A DNA stretch of 64,000 nucleotides from CAXSEF01 sp964236695 (GCA_964236695.1 CAXSFU010000007.1:19168-83167); one strand, 5' to 3'. Positions 24,861 to 39,691 are shown, counted from the stretch's first letter. Numbers and translations are program-made. Notes: generated by a model not told the origin, from the letters alone.

Positions 24861-25694
24861 ATGCCCCGTTCCTCCGAGCCCGCCCCGCCGTACGGCGTGC
24901 CCATTCCCGAAGCCCCGGGCATCGTGCGCGTGGTGGCCCCCAACCCCGGCCCGATGACGCAGCACGGCACCAACAGCTGGATCCTCGCCCGCCCGGACGG
25001 CGCCACGGTGATCGACCCAGGCCCCGACGACGCCGGCCACGTGGCGGCGCTGCTGGCCGCCGCCGCCGGCCCGATCGCGCGCATCCTGCTGACCCACGGC
25101 CACGCCGACCATGCCGGCGCCGCTGCGGCGCTCCGCCGGGCCAGCGGCGCCCCGGTGGTCGCGCACCCCCGCTGCACCGCCGCGACGGTGCGCCCGGACC
25201 GCACGGCGGGCGAAGGCGACACCGTGGCCGGGCTGGCGGTGCTGCACACGCCCGGCCATGCCTCGGACCACCTCTGCTTCGCCGCCGAGGACGGGGTGCT
25301 GTTCAGCGGCGACCACGTGATGGGCTGGTCGAGCACGGCGATCGGCCCGCCGGACGGCGACATGGCGGCGTATCTGCGCAGCCTGGAGCGGCTGCAGGGC
25401 CGCGCCGACCGGGTCCTGCTGTCCGGCCACGGCGCCGCGATCCGCGATCCGGCCGCGCTGTTGTCGACGCTGCTCCGTCACCGGCTGCTGCGCGAGGCGG
25501 GCGTGCTGGCGGCGCTGCGCCGCGGCCCCGCCACCCTGGCGGCGCTGGTGGCCGGGGAATACCCGGTGCTCGACCCGGGACTTTCGCGTGCCGCGGGTGC
25601 CACGCTGCTCGCCCACCTGCACAAGTTGCGCGACGAGGGCGTGGCGTCGGAAGCGGGCGGACAATGGCGTCTGCAGGGCGGCAAAAGCGCCTGA
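24861..25694 (+). CDS. MBL-fold metallo-hydrolase (LACTB2-like)
   Basis: 277 residues from the ATG at 24861; a longer in-frame reading would translate the repeat. The metal-binding motif HGHADH is at 79-84, with later ligands in HTPGHASDHLCF, FSGDHVMG and SGHGAAI. A C-terminal winged-helix segment (LLREAGVLAALRRGPATLAAL and following) matches LACTB2-type enzymes, some of which are RNA endonucleases. The substrate is unknown. Confidence 0.88.
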   Translation: MPRSSEPAPPYGVPIPEAPGIVRVVAPNPGPMTQHGTNSWILARPDGATVIDPGPDDAGHVAALLAAAAGPIARILLTHGHADHAGAAAALRRASGAPVVAHPRCTAATVRPDRTAGEGDTVAGLAVLHTPGHASDHLCFAAEDGVLFSGDHVMGWSSTAIGPPDGDMAAYLRSLERLQGRADRVLLSGHGAAIRDPAALLSTLLRHRLLREAGVLAALRRGPATLAALVAGEYPVLDPGLSRAAGATLLAHLHKLRDEGVASEAGGQWRLQGGKSA

Positions 25695-25751
25695 GAATGC
25701 TTGCGTGTTGGCCCGGGCCGAGGCGATCCTGCCGAACGCAGGGAGAGCACC

Positions 25752-25994
25752 GTGGCGAGGCCAACAGAGCCGGACGACCAGCTGACGGCGGAGCGGTGCC
25801 CGCCGGCGGCGGCGGCCGCCGCCCGGTCGCGGGGCAGGCGGCCGCTGTTGCTGGGCGCCCTGCTGGTGGTGGCGGCCTCGGTCGTCGCGGCCTGGTGGCT
25901 GGGGGTCGTCGCGGCGGCTGCGGTGTATGCCGCCGGAACGCTGGTCCTGGTCGCGGCGCTGCTCGGCCTGGGCCGCCGCTTCGGTCGGCGCTGA
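25752..25994 (+). CDS. Small membrane protein, hypothetical
   Basis: 80 residues from a GTG preceded by GGGAGAG. A basic, Ala-rich N-terminal half is followed by two adjacent hydrophobic segments (LLLGALLVVAASVVAAWWLG and VVAAAAVYAAGTLVLVAALLG, shown in part), then GRRFGRR. Probably two transmembrane helices with a cytoplasmic basic tail. No family recognised; located between the MBL gene and the suf operon. Confidence 0.55.
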   Translation: MARPTEPDDQLTAERCPPAAAAAARSRGRRPLLLGALLVVAASVVAAWWLGVVAAAAVYAAGTLVLVAALLGLGRRFGRR

Positions 25995-26136
25995 GCCCTC
26001 CCGCGACCCGCGCCGGTCCGGGACATGGCCCGACCGACGTGCCCCGGCGCGGCCCGTTGACTGGCGCCACAGTGACGCTCCGGCCTGTGCCAACCCCTTG
26101 ACGCAGCGGCCCGCGTCTTCCATCTGCTGGTCAATC

Positions 26137-26153
26137 CGGACCACCATGGTCCG
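26137..26153. promoter_or_regulatory. Dyad upstream of the SUF regulator, candidate operator
   Basis: CGGACC (26137-26142) and GGTCCG (26148-26153) are perfect inverted repeats around ACCAT, ending 15 bases before the regulator ATG. A TTGACG that could serve as a -35 lies at 26098-26103; no good -10 was found. The likely ligand is the adjacent Rrf2 protein, giving autoregulation. Confidence 0.6.
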
Positions 26154-26168
26154 CATAGGATGCGGCGG

Positions 26169-26663
26169 ATGCTCAGGCTGTCCAAGCTGACCGACTACGC
26201 GGTCGTGGTGCTGATCCGGCTGGCCGACGAGGCCAGCGGCACGGTGCAGACCACCCCCGGCATCGCCGCAGCCACCGGCGTGCCGGAGCCTACGGTCGCC
26301 AAGGTGCTCAAGGCCATGGTCGGTTGCGGCCTGGTGGCGTCGCAGCGCGGCGCGCGCGGCGGATACCGTCTGGCGCGCCCGCTCTCGGCCATGCCGGTGT
26401 GCGACGTGATCGAGGCGATCGACGGCCCGATCGCTTTGACCTCCTGCGTGGAGGGCGGCAGCGGCGGCTGCGAGGCGGCGGGCCTGTGCCCGGTGCATGG
26501 CCGCTGGGACGTGGTCAACGACGCGATACGCGAGGCGCTGGGTGCGATCACCCTCGCCGAGATGCAGGGCGCCGCGCTCCCGCGCGCGTTCAGAACCCCG
26601 GGCCGCACCCTGGGCCAGGCAGCGACGCTGCCGGGCCAGGGCGCCTCCCATTCCGCAGATTGA
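26169..26663 (+). CDS. Rrf2-family SUF operon regulator
   Basis: 164 residues, start MLRLSKLTDYAVVVLIRLAD with AGGA eight bases upstream; an ATG three codons earlier is possible. Winged helix with the recognition segment VPEPTVAKVLKAMVGCGLV and wing RGARGGYRLARP. Three cysteines (CVEGGSGGC and AAGLC) sit where IscR-type proteins bind an iron-sulfur cluster. It fits the SUF assembly regulator family: likely repression of the operon when holo, derepression on iron or oxidative stress. Confidence 0.9.
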   Translation: MLRLSKLTDYAVVVLIRLADEASGTVQTTPGIAAATGVPEPTVAKVLKAMVGCGLVASQRGARGGYRLARPLSAMPVCDVIEAIDGPIALTSCVEGGSGGCEAAGLCPVHGRWDVVNDAIREALGAITLAEMQGAALPRAFRTPGRTLGQAATLPGQGASHSAD

Positions 26664-26673
26664 GTGAGGCGAC

Positions 26674-28175
<1,502 letters not shown>

Positions 28176-28176
<1 letters not shown>

Positions 28177-28940
28177 TGCTGGAGATCCTCGACCTCGCCG
28201 CCTCGATCGCCATCGAGGGGGCAGAGCCAAAGCCGATTCTGCGCGGCATCAGCCTCGACCTGCCGCAGGGCGAGGTGCACGCCATCATGGGGCCCAACGG
28301 CTCAGGGAAGTCGACGCTGTCCTACGTGCTGTCCGGCCGCGACGACTACGAGGTGACCGGGGGCTCGGCGACCTTCAACGGCACCGACCTGCTGGCGCTG
28401 GAGCCGGAGGAGCGCGCGGCGCTCGGCGTGTTCCTGGCGTTCCAGGCGCCCGTCGAGCTGCCCGGCGTGGGCAACGCCAATTTCATGCGCACCGCGCTGA
28501 ACGCCGTGCGCCGCGCCCGCGGCGAGCCGGAGCTGGACGCGATCGCCTTCCTCAAGCTTGCCCGCGCGGAAGCCAAGCGCCTGTCGATGCCGGACGACAT
28601 GCTCAAGCGCAACGTCAACGTCGGCTTCTCCGGCGGCGAGAAGAAGCGCAACGAGGTGCTGCAGATGGCGTTGCTGCGCCCGAAGCTCGCGATCCTCGAC
28701 GAGACCGACAGCGGCCTGGACATCGACGCCCTGCGCATCGTCGCCGAGGGCGTCAATGCTCTGCGCGGCCCGGACTTCTCGGCGCTGGTCATCACCCACC
28801 ACCAGCGCCTGCTCGACTACATCGTGCCCGACCGTGTGCACGTGCTGGCCGCCGGCCGCGTGGTGCGCACCGGTGGCCCTGAGCTGGCCCACCAGCTCGA
28901 GGCACAGGGCTACGCTCAGGTGATCGCGGAGGCGGCATGA
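28176..28940 (+). CDS. sufC: Fe-S cluster assembly ATPase SufC
   Basis: ABC-type ATPase of the SufBC2D complex, 254 residues. Walker A GPNGSGKST at 39-47, Q-loop AFQAPVELPGV, signature FSGGEKKRNEVLQ and Walker B LAILDETDSGLD are all present, with the switch His in VITHHQRLLDYI. One-base overlap with sufB and four-base overlap with sufD. Confidence 0.97.
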
Positions 28941-30219
28941 GCGCGGCCCATTCCACGGCGATGGCGGACAGCACCGCCGGCTTCCTGCACCGCTTCGACG
29001 GCCTGCGCCGCCGCCTGCCCGGCGACCTCGCCGCACGCGACGCGGCGGCCGGACTGCTGCGCGCCAAGGGCCTGCCGACCCGCGCCCTGGAGGCCTGGCA
29101 CTACACCAGCCTGCGCCCGCTCGCCGACATCGCGTTCTACGAGCCGCTGACCGCCGTCGCCCCCGGGGCCGACGTGCTGGATGGCGTGGCTCTGCCCGAC
29201 GTGCCGCGCCTGGTGTTCGTCGACGGCCGCTTCCAGCCGGAGCTGTCCTCGGTCCCCGACGGCGTGTCCCTGACCCTGTTCGCCGACCGCCCGGAGTTCG
29301 GCGCGCTCGCCCACCCGGAGCGCGAGACCCTGGTCGCGCTCAACACCATGCTGGCGGAGGACGGCGTGCGCCTGCACGTCGCCGCCGGCGTGGACGGCGG
29401 CACGCTGTGCCTGGTCAGCATCGGCGGCGGCGTCGGCCGCACCGCGATGGCGTTCCACCCGCGCCACGCCGTGACCCTGGAGCGCGACGCCCGCCTGACC
29501 CTGATCGAGGTGTCGCACGGCGCCGGCGCCTACCTGCACAACCCGGTGATGGAGGTCAGCGTCGCCGAGGGCGCGCAGATGGTCCACATCCGACTGCAGG
29601 ACGAGGCGACCGAGGCGTTCCACCTGTCCACGGTGTACGCCGACATCGCCGAGCGCGGCATCTACGACAGCTTCGGCCTCAACCTTGGCGGCCGCCTGGC
29701 GCGCAACGAGGTGCACGCCCGCCTGCTCGGACCCTACGCCGCCGCCCATCTCAACGGCGCCCAGCTCCTCGCGGGCAGCCAGCACAGCGACTTCACCACC
29801 GTCGTCTCGCACAAGGCGCCGTCCTGCGCCTCGCGGCAGACGGTGAAGAACGTGCTGACCGGGCACAGCCGTGGCGTGTTCCAGGGCAAGATCGAGGTCG
29901 ACCGCATCGCGCAGAAGACCGACGGCTACCAGATGAACCAGGCGCTGCTGCTGTCGGCCGAGTCCGAGATCGACTGCAAGCCGCAGCTCGAGATCTACGC
30001 CGACGACGTGAAGTGCAGCCACGGCGCCACCGTCGGCGAGCTGGACGTGGAGCAGCTGTTCTACCTGCGCTCGCGCGGCGTGCCGCTGGCGCAGGCCCGC
30101 TCGCTGCTGGTGCGCGCCTTCCTGGCAGAGGCGCTCGACCCGATCGCCGACGAGGGCGCGCGCACGATGCTGGAAGGCGCCGTGGAGCGCTGGTGGGCGC
30201 GTCAGGGAGGGGCTGCGGC

Positions 30220-30223
<4 letters not shown>
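28937..30223 (+). CDS. sufD: Fe-S cluster assembly protein SufD
   Basis: 428 residues. SufD is the paralogue of SufB within the scaffold and is needed for iron acquisition. The C-terminal half is conserved: VVSHKAPSCASRQTVKNVL, HSRGVFQGKIEVDRIAQKTD and CSHGATVGELDVEQLFYLRSRG (quoted in part). The N-terminal helical domain is variable as usual. ATG overlaps the sufC stop (ATGA). Confidence 0.95.
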
Positions 30224-31514
<1,291 letters not shown>

Positions 31515-31518
<4 letters not shown>

Positions 31519-32060
31519 GCGGCGGCCCCGGCGGCGACACCGACGACAGCACCGGCGACGTGCGCGACCTCTACCAGGCCGTCGTGCTGCGCCATGGCCG
31601 CAGCCCCACGCACCAGCGCCGCCTCGACCCGTTCGACGCCTTGGCGCGCGGCGAGAACCCGATGTGCGGCGACCGCGTCGAGGTCCGCCTCCGCCTCGAC
31701 GGCGCCGGCAGCGTCGCGGAGGCCGCCTTCGAGGCACGCGGCTGCGCCATCAGCGTCGCCTCTGCCGACCTGATGGCAGAGGCCGCCCCCGGCCGCACCC
31801 CGGACGAGCTGCGCGCGCTTGCGCACGCCTTTGAGGCCATGACCCGCAGCGGCGAGTGCCCCGATTGCCTGGGCGACCTGCGCGCCCTGTCCGGCGTGCA
31901 TGACTATCCATCGCGCCGCCGCTGCGCGACCCTGCCGTGGACCGCGCTGGTGCAGGCGCTGGACGCGGCCTCGCCCGCCGAGCCTGCGCCCACCCACGCC
32001 GCGCCGGACGACGCTGCCCGCGCGCCGGCCCGCCACCCAGAGGAGGCCCGCCATGGATGA
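31515..32060 (+). CDS. sufU: SufU/NifU-like sulfur-transfer protein
   Basis: 181 residues, GTG start overlapping sufS. The SufU ligand set is present: Cys51 and Asp53 in NPMCGDRVEV, Cys77 in ARGCAISVASADL, and Cys137 in RRRCATLPW. An extra CPDC pair (115, 118) is unusual. SufU-type proteins accept sulfur from SufS using a zinc site. The last 30 residues form an Ala/Pro tail. It takes the place of SufE in this operon. Confidence 0.9.
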
Positions 32061-32478
32061 GTTCCGGGCGATGATGGACCCCGCCACCAGCGGCGCCACG
32101 ATGCCGGGCCAGCGCGCACCCGGCGCGGCCGCGCCCGGGGTCGGCGCCTGGACGCCCGACGGCGAGACGCTGCCCACCCCCGGCGAGGACGCCCTGATCG
32201 CCGCGATCGGCACCGTCTATGACCCGGAGATCCCGGTGAACGTCTACGAGCTGGGCCTGATCTACGCCGTCGAGATTGCGGAGTCCGGCCACATCGCCGT
32301 CGAGATGACCCTGACCGCCCCCGGCTGCCCCAGCGCCCAGGAGCTGCCGGAAATGGTGCGCCTCGCCGTGCTGGGCGTGCCCGGCGTCACCTCCGCGGAG
32401 GTGACCACAGTGTGGGACCCGCCCTGGGACCCGAGCCGTATGTCGGAAGAGGCCCGCCTCTCCCTGAACATGTTCTGA
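32053..32478 (+). CDS. sufT: SUF-associated MIP18-family protein SufT
   Basis: 141 residues with the DUF59/MIP18 domain after a 45-residue disordered start: LIAAIGTVYDPEIPVNVYELGLIY, LTAPGCPSAQELPEMV and WDPPWDPSRMSEEARL (quoted in part). SufT helps mature Fe-S proteins; the TAPGCP cysteine is the key conserved residue. Overlaps sufU by eight bases, with AGGAGG just upstream. Confidence 0.92.
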   Translation: MDEFRAMMDPATSGATMPGQRAPGAAAPGVGAWTPDGETLPTPGEDALIAAIGTVYDPEIPVNVYELGLIYAVEIAESGHIAVEMTLTAPGCPSAQELPEMVRLAVLGVPGVTSAEVTTVWDPPWDPSRMSEEARLSLNMF

Positions 32479-32494
32479 GACCGGAGACCCCGCC

Positions 32495-32863
32495 GTGAGC
32501 ACGACCCAAACCGCACCCGCCGCCCGACGCGCCTTGCCGCCGCTGATGAGTGTCAGCGACGCCGCCGCCGCCCGCCTGCGCGCCCTCTACGCCGGCAGCC
32601 AGCAGGGCATGCTCCTGCGCATCGCCGTCAGCACCAAGGGCTGCTCCGGCATGAGCTACGATATGGGCTGGGTCGAGGCCGCGGGACCGGGGGACGAGGT
32701 CGTCACCGACAACGGCGTCACCGTGCTCGTCGACCGCAAGGCCACCCTGTTCCTGATCGGCAGCGTCATGGACTTCGAGTCCAGGACGCTTACCCAGGGC
32801 TTCGTGTTCAGCAACCCGAACGAGAAGGGCCGCTGCGGCTGCGGCGAGAGCTTCCACGTCTGA
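32495..32863 (+). CDS. sufA: A-type iron-sulfur carrier SufA
   Basis: 122 residues, GTG start. HesB/IscA fold with the three conserved cysteines: Cys50 in TKGCSGMSY and Cys114/Cys116 in GRCGCGESF. It carries clusters from the SUF scaffold to target proteins. Last gene of the operon, followed by a family A repeat and a converging methyltransferase gene. Confidence 0.95.
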   Translation: MSTTQTAPAARRALPPLMSVSDAAAARLRALYAGSQQGMLLRIAVSTKGCSGMSYDMGWVEAAGPGDEVVTDNGVTVLVDRKATLFLIGSVMDFESRTLTQGFVFSNPNEKGRCGCGESFHV

Positions 32864-32867
32864 GCGG

Positions 32868-33054
32868 TAAGGCAAGGCCAGGGCTCTGCCCTGGACCCGC
32901 CAGGCGTAGGTGGCCAAAGGTTCCAACGATCCGCCTGGATCGTTGGAAAGGCCACCGGAGGGAGCCGCCCCTGGACCCGGCCTCCCTTAAGAATTGGATT
33001 CCAAAGGATCGGCCTTTGGCGGGGTCCAGGGGCAGAGCCCCTGGCCGTACTTCC
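32868..33054. repeat. Family A dispersed repeat, copy 9, with a nested 48-bp module
   Basis: Both modules are present (AGGGCTCTGCCCTGG left; GGGGCAGAGCCCCTGGCC right). A 48-bp inverted-repeat module beginning GGTGGCC and ending GGCCACC (32909-32956), with CAACGATCC near the centre, sits inside one arm. The minus-strand methyltransferase gene reads into this copy and ends at its central CTTAAG. Confidence 0.9.
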
Positions 33055-34344
33055 TGCCGTCGAGCGCGAACACCGCCACCGCCTCGACCCTCGACGACCA
33101 CAGGAACTGGTCGATCACCGCCACCGACAGCAGCCGGTAGCCCGCCGCCCCGAGCAGGGCCGCGTCGCGCCCCAGCACTACCGGGTTGCAGCTCACGTAG
33201 ATTACCCGCGCCACCTTGGCCGCCACCAGCGGCGCCATCGTCGCCCCGGCCCCCGTCCACGGCGGGTCGAGCACCACGCACGCCGCCCCGGCCAGCTCGC
33301 GCGGCTGCGGCGGCTGGCGCTGCAGGTCGCGCCGGACCACCTCGATCCGCCCGCCCGACGCCTTGCGCAGCGCCAGGCACGCCGCCTTGTCGCCCTCGTA
33401 CGCCACCACGCGCCCGTGCGCGGACAGCGGCAGCGACAGCGTGCCGTAGCCCGCGAACAGCTCCACGATCCGCGCGCGCGGCTTCAGCTTCGCGGGCAGG
33501 CCGGCCAGCATCGCGGCGATGATGGCTGCCTCGCCCTGCGGCGAGGCCTGCAGGAACGCGCCGGGCGCTGGCGACACCGCGGTGCCCGACAGCATGGTCT
33601 GCGCCGGCCGCAGCGAGCATGCCGTCTCCGGCGCGCCGTCGCCCAGCGCCCAGCACACCCGCGCCAGCCCGTGTTCCTGCGCGAACCCGGCCAGCAACGT
33701 GCGGTCGTTCGTCTCCAGCGCCGCGTCGCTGCGCAGCAGCAGGTCCGGCCCGGTGTCGAGCAGGTTGACCACCGCCGAGGCCTCGCGCCGGAAGCAGCGC
33801 AGCCGCGCCATCAGCGCGCGCAGCGGCGCCACCACGGCGAACAGCGCCGGGTCCAGCACCAGGCAGGTGCGCAGGTCCACGATCTCGCCGGAGCGCGGCC
33901 GGTGCAGGCCCACGAGGATGCCGTCCGGCGCGCGCCGGATCGCCAGGTCCATGCGTCGCCGCGCCAGCGGCGGCGTGCGCGACACCGCGCCCGGCTCGCA
34001 CTCGAAGCCCGCGCGGCGCAGCGCCTGAGCGACCAGCCCTGCCTTCCACGCCGCATAGGGCGCGTCTGCCCAGTGCTGCACGGTGCAGCCGCCGCAGTCG
34101 GGAAAATGCGGGCAGGGCGCCTCGACCCGGTCCGGGCTGGCGTCGACCAACTCGAACGGCCCGGTAAGCCCGCTGCCGCGCCGAGCGTTGGGCACCACGC
34201 GCACCCGCTCTCCCGGCAGCGTCACCGGAAGATACAGCGTGGTGCCGTCCGCAAGTGTCGCCACGCCGTCGCCGTCCAGGCCCACCGCCGCCACGGTGCA
34301 GGCGACCGGCCCCGCCGCCTCCGCGGGCGGCGTGGTGCGGACGC

Positions 34345-34348
<4 letters not shown>
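32987..34348 (-). CDS. Class I SAM-dependent RNA methyltransferase (TrmA/RlmD family, U5-methyltransferase type)
   Basis: 453 residues. An N-terminal TRAM-like domain (about residues 12-65) precedes four Fe-S-type cysteines (APCPHFPDCGGCTVQHW and the later RTCLVLD). SAM-binding motif LFAGYGTLSLPL and catalytic YVSCNPVVLGRD with the nucleophilic cysteine follow. The last 22 codons and the stop lie within repeat copy 9 (residues GQGLCPWTPPKA), so the original C-terminus was replaced. It overlaps the helicase gene by four bases (ATGA), indicating co-translation. Substrate rRNA or tRNA is not determined. Confidence 0.9.
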
Positions 34349-37017
<2,669 letters not shown>

Positions 37018-37137
37018 CAGGAAGGGGCACCGATCGCAAATGCCGTTTCGGTCCTGGGCGCAGCACCTCAGGGGCGCATATCTGCAACCATCCGCGATAA
37101 GTCAAGGCAAGCCCTGCCGTCGGCAGGGGCCGGGCGA

Positions 37138-37211
37138 TGGAGCGGGTGACGGGAATCGAACCCGCACAGCCAGCTTGGAAGGCTGGGACTCTACCATTGA
37201 GCTACACCCGC
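37138..37211 (-). tRNA. tRNA-Gly (anticodon TCC)
   Basis: On the minus strand GCGGGTG (5' arm) pairs with CACCCGC, the TTCGATTC T-loop is present, and the anticodon TCC is encoded at 37177-37179. CCA is encoded (TGG on the + strand, 37138-37140). 74 nucleotides including CCA. Confidence 0.97.
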
Positions 37212-37263
37212 ACCCGTCCTGTGTAGCGCGCAAGCATGCCTCGACGGAAGACCCGATCCGCCC

Positions 37264-37429
37264 GGCAGTGCTCTGGGTTGAGGTCCGGAAAGGAAGGCCA
37301 GGGGCTCTGCCCCTGGACCCCGCCAAAGGCCGAGCCTTTGGAAGCCACTTCCTAAGTGAGGCCGGGTCCAGGGGCGGCCCGTCCCTGGCGGGTCCAGGGC
37401 AGAGCCCTGGCCTTCCAACCCGAGGCGCC
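37264..37429. mobile_element. Family A element, copy 10, with degenerate terminal inverted repeats
   Basis: Left end GGCAGTGCTCTGGGTTGAGG resembles GGCAGTGTCTCGGTCTGAGA of copy 5. The interior has GGCCAGGGGCTCTGCCCCTGG and CCAGGGCAGAGCCCTGG with a central CTAAG. The right end reads GGCGCCTCGGGTTGG on the other strand, an imperfect match. It lies between tRNA-Gly and the gene at 37614; bases 37430-37613 show no gene. Confidence 0.75.
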
Positions 37430-37613
37430 ACCCCCGCCCATGTCCCTCGCGCCCAGGGCCGCATCACGGCGCCCTGCCTGCGGCGGATGTGCAACACGGA
37501 CCGCGGCCGAGTCGACGAGCGTAGCCAATGCGCGGGGTTTGTGTGAAAAACACGACATAGTGCGTGACAATGACCGGGTTTGACTGCGGCCTGTCCAGAA
37601 AGGCGTTCTTTTC

Positions 37614-38042
37614 ATGCCGTCCGCATCCGTCCTCGACCTGGCCGCCCTGGCGGTCGCCAACCGCCTCACCCTGCGCGACCGCATGGAGCTGGACCGCTGG
37701 TCGGACCTCGCGCACGGCCGCGGCGCCGGGCGGCTGGTGCTGCACGAACGTCAGGAGGGCGACCCGTCGGAGGTGGGCAACTACGTCGCGGTGTATGCGG
37801 GAGACGGCGGCTGGGCGTCGTGGGGCCTGTCGCGCCGTCTGGGCGGCATCGTGGTGTGGGACAGCGTCAGCGGCGCCGACATCGGCCGTTTCGCGTCGAT
37901 GCACGAGGCGCTGTCATGGGTGCTGGAGGCCATCCCGGGGCAGCGCCCCGCCCGGGCCTGCCAACGCTCCGACGGGCAGGCCCGCATTCCGGCTCCGATG
38001 TCCACCAGCGTCCTGCCCGTACGTCTCGGCCGTAGCTCCTGA
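37614..38042 (+). CDS. Hypothetical protein, 142 residues
   Basis: ATG at 37614 with AGAAAGG upstream. Residues about 10-100 look like a compact alpha/beta domain with many tryptophans (WSDLAHGRGAGRLVLHERQE and WASWGLSRRLGGIVVWDS, in part). The C-terminal 35 residues are basic and probably disordered. No signal or membrane segment; no family recognised. It is sandwiched between two tRNA genes transcribed from the other strand. Confidence 0.65.
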   Translation: MPSASVLDLAALAVANRLTLRDRMELDRWSDLAHGRGAGRLVLHERQEGDPSEVGNYVAVYAGDGGWASWGLSRRLGGIVVWDSVSGADIGRFASMHEALSWVLEAIPGQRPARACQRSDGQARIPAPMSTSVLPVRLGRSS

Positions 38043-38077
38043 GACCAGGCGGCTGGCGGCCGGGCGTGCACTGGATC

Positions 38078-38163
38078 TGGTGGAGGGGGTTGGATTCGAA
38101 CCAACGTAGGCGTACGCCAGCGGATTTACAGTCCGCCCCCTTTAGCCACTCGGGCACCCCTCC
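38078..38163 (-). tRNA. tRNA-Tyr (anticodon GTA)
   Basis: Minus-strand GGAGGGG (38157-38163 on +) pairs with the 3' arm CCCCTCC, with a long variable arm typical of tRNA-Tyr, and the anticodon GTA at 38127-38129. GGTTCGAATCC forms the T-arm. CCA is encoded (38078-38080). 86 nucleotides with CCA. Confidence 0.97.
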
Positions 38164-38257
38164 GCAGAGGCGCGGACCTATTCCGGTTGCGCCCCGCTTG
38201 TCAATCCGCGCCGCGTCGGCTGTTCCCTAGACGGTCCGGTCGGACCATGATCGGCGC

Positions 38258-39691
38258 ATGAGCACGCATCGCACACCGCCCGGTTCCACCCCCCGCCGAA
38301 CCGGGGGCGCCGCGGGCACGCCGCCCGTCGGAATGCCTGGCCGCGGGCGCGGCCCGGGCCGGGAGCCGACGCACGACCGTGGCGCCGCCCCGCGTGCCGC
38401 CGGGCCGGCCAAGGCGGCTTTCGCCCGCTCCGCCGATGCTCCCGTGGTCACCGGCCGCGACAAGGCAGGCCTGGACCGGCCCAGGACCGGCCCGGACAAG
38501 AAGGCCAGGACCCGCGCCCAGGCCACGGGACAGGGCCCGGCCGCCCGCGGCGCCACCCATTCCACGCAGCGCCCCGAGACGCGCCAGGACGACGGCCGGG
38601 AGCACCGCCGCGCACCCGGCGAGGCGACCGGCCTCGCCCCGCGCATCTCCGTTCGCGGCCGGCCGTGGTCGCGCGATGCGGGCCCGCCCGGCGTGGGCTC
38701 GCCCGGCGCGGGGCCGCGCAACGCGGCAGGCGGGCGCGGCGCCCGGGACGCCGCGCCGCAGGGACCGCGTCCCGGCGCGCACGACCGCGTCGGACGCGCC
38801 GGGCCTGCCTTGCCGGAGGCGGCGCCTGCGCGGCCACGCCGCGCACCGCAGCCCGGCCGTGACGCGGACGACGGGGCCGTGCCGCGCCGCGACGCTCCCG
38901 GCCGGCGCGAGGCCGCACCGGATGCGGCCGGGTCCGGCGCGGACGAGGCCGCCCCGCGCGGCGCCCCGGCAAAAGGCACCTGGCTATACGGCAGCCATGC
39001 GGTGGCCGCCGCGCTGTCCAATCCGGAGCGCCACCCGCGTCGGCTGCTGCTGACCGGCGAGGCGGAGGCCGCGATGCGCGAGCGCTTCGCCGGCGCCTGG
39101 CCGCTGCAGCCGGAGCGCATCGACCGCGCCCGCCTCGACCAGCTGCTCGGCCGCGACGCGGTGCACGGCGGCGTCGCCCTGCTGGCCGATCCGCTGTCGC
39201 CGCCCTCGCTGGCCGAGGCGCTGGCCAGGCCGGGCCCGGTGCTGGTGCTCGATCAGGTGAGCGACCCGCGCAACGTCGGCGCGATCCTGCGCTCGGCCGC
39301 CTCGTTCGGCGCCTGCGCCGTGGTGGTGCAGGACCGCAACGCCCCCGACGAGACCGGCGTGATGGCCAAGGCCGCCTCCGGCGCGATGGAGCGGGTGCCG
39401 CTTCTGCGCGCGGTCAACCTGGCCCGCACGCTGGGCGCGCTGAAGGCCGCCGGGCTGTGGGTGGTGGGGCTGGACGCTGCCGGCGGGCCGCTGTCCGGAA
39501 CGGCGCTGTCGGAGCGCCGCGTGGCGCTGGTGCTCGGCGCGGAAGGCGCGGGGCTGCGCAGGCTGACGCGCGAAACCTGCGACGAGCTGGCCGGCCTGCC
39601 GATGCCCGGCGGCATGGAAAGCCTCAACGTGTCCGCCGCTGCCGCCGTGGCGCTCTACGAGCTGACCCGGGCGCCGGCCGTGCCGACGTGA
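38258..39691 (+). CDS. rlmB: SpoU-type 2'-O-ribose methyltransferase (RlmB-like) with long disordered N-terminus
   Basis: 477 residues. About 238 N-terminal residues are low-complexity, rich in Arg, Ala, Gly and Pro. The catalytic part starts at KGTWLYGSHAVAAALSNPER and has the three SpoU motifs: LDQVSDPRNVGAILRSAASFG, LVLGAEGAGLRRLTRETCD and LPMPGGMESLNVSAAAAVALYE (each in part). SpoU knot enzymes of this type methylate G2251 of 23S rRNA in E. coli. The core is typical in length (about 240 residues); the extension nearly doubles it. ATG 38258; later starts inside the tail are possible. Confidence 0.9.
   Translation: MSTHRTPPGSTPRRTGGAAGTPPVGMPGRGRGPGREPTHDRGAAPRAAGPAKAAFARSADAPVVTGRDKAGLDRPRTGPDKKARTRAQATGQGPAARGATHSTQRPETRQDDGREHRRAPGEATGLAPRISVRGRPWSRDAGPPGVGSPGAGPRNAAGGRGARDAAPQGPRPGAHDRVGRAGPALPEAAPARPRRAPQPGRDADDGAVPRRDAPGRREAAPDAAGSGADEAAPRGAPAKGTWLYGSHAVAAALSNPERHPRRLLLTGEAEAAMRERFAGAWPLQPERIDRARLDQLLGRDAVHGGVALLADPLSPPSLAEALARPGPVLVLDQVSDPRNVGAILRSAASFGACAVVVQDRNAPDETGVMAKAASGAMERVPLLRAVNLARTLGALKAAGLWVVGLDAAGGPLSGTALSERRVALVLGAEGAGLRRLTRETCDELAGLPMPGGMESLNVSAAAAVALYELTRAPAVPT

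Noticed and set aside
37501..37613. Promoter for the gene at 37614 (TTGTGT / CATAGT)
   Set aside because: The spacer is only about 11 bases, too short for sigma-70.
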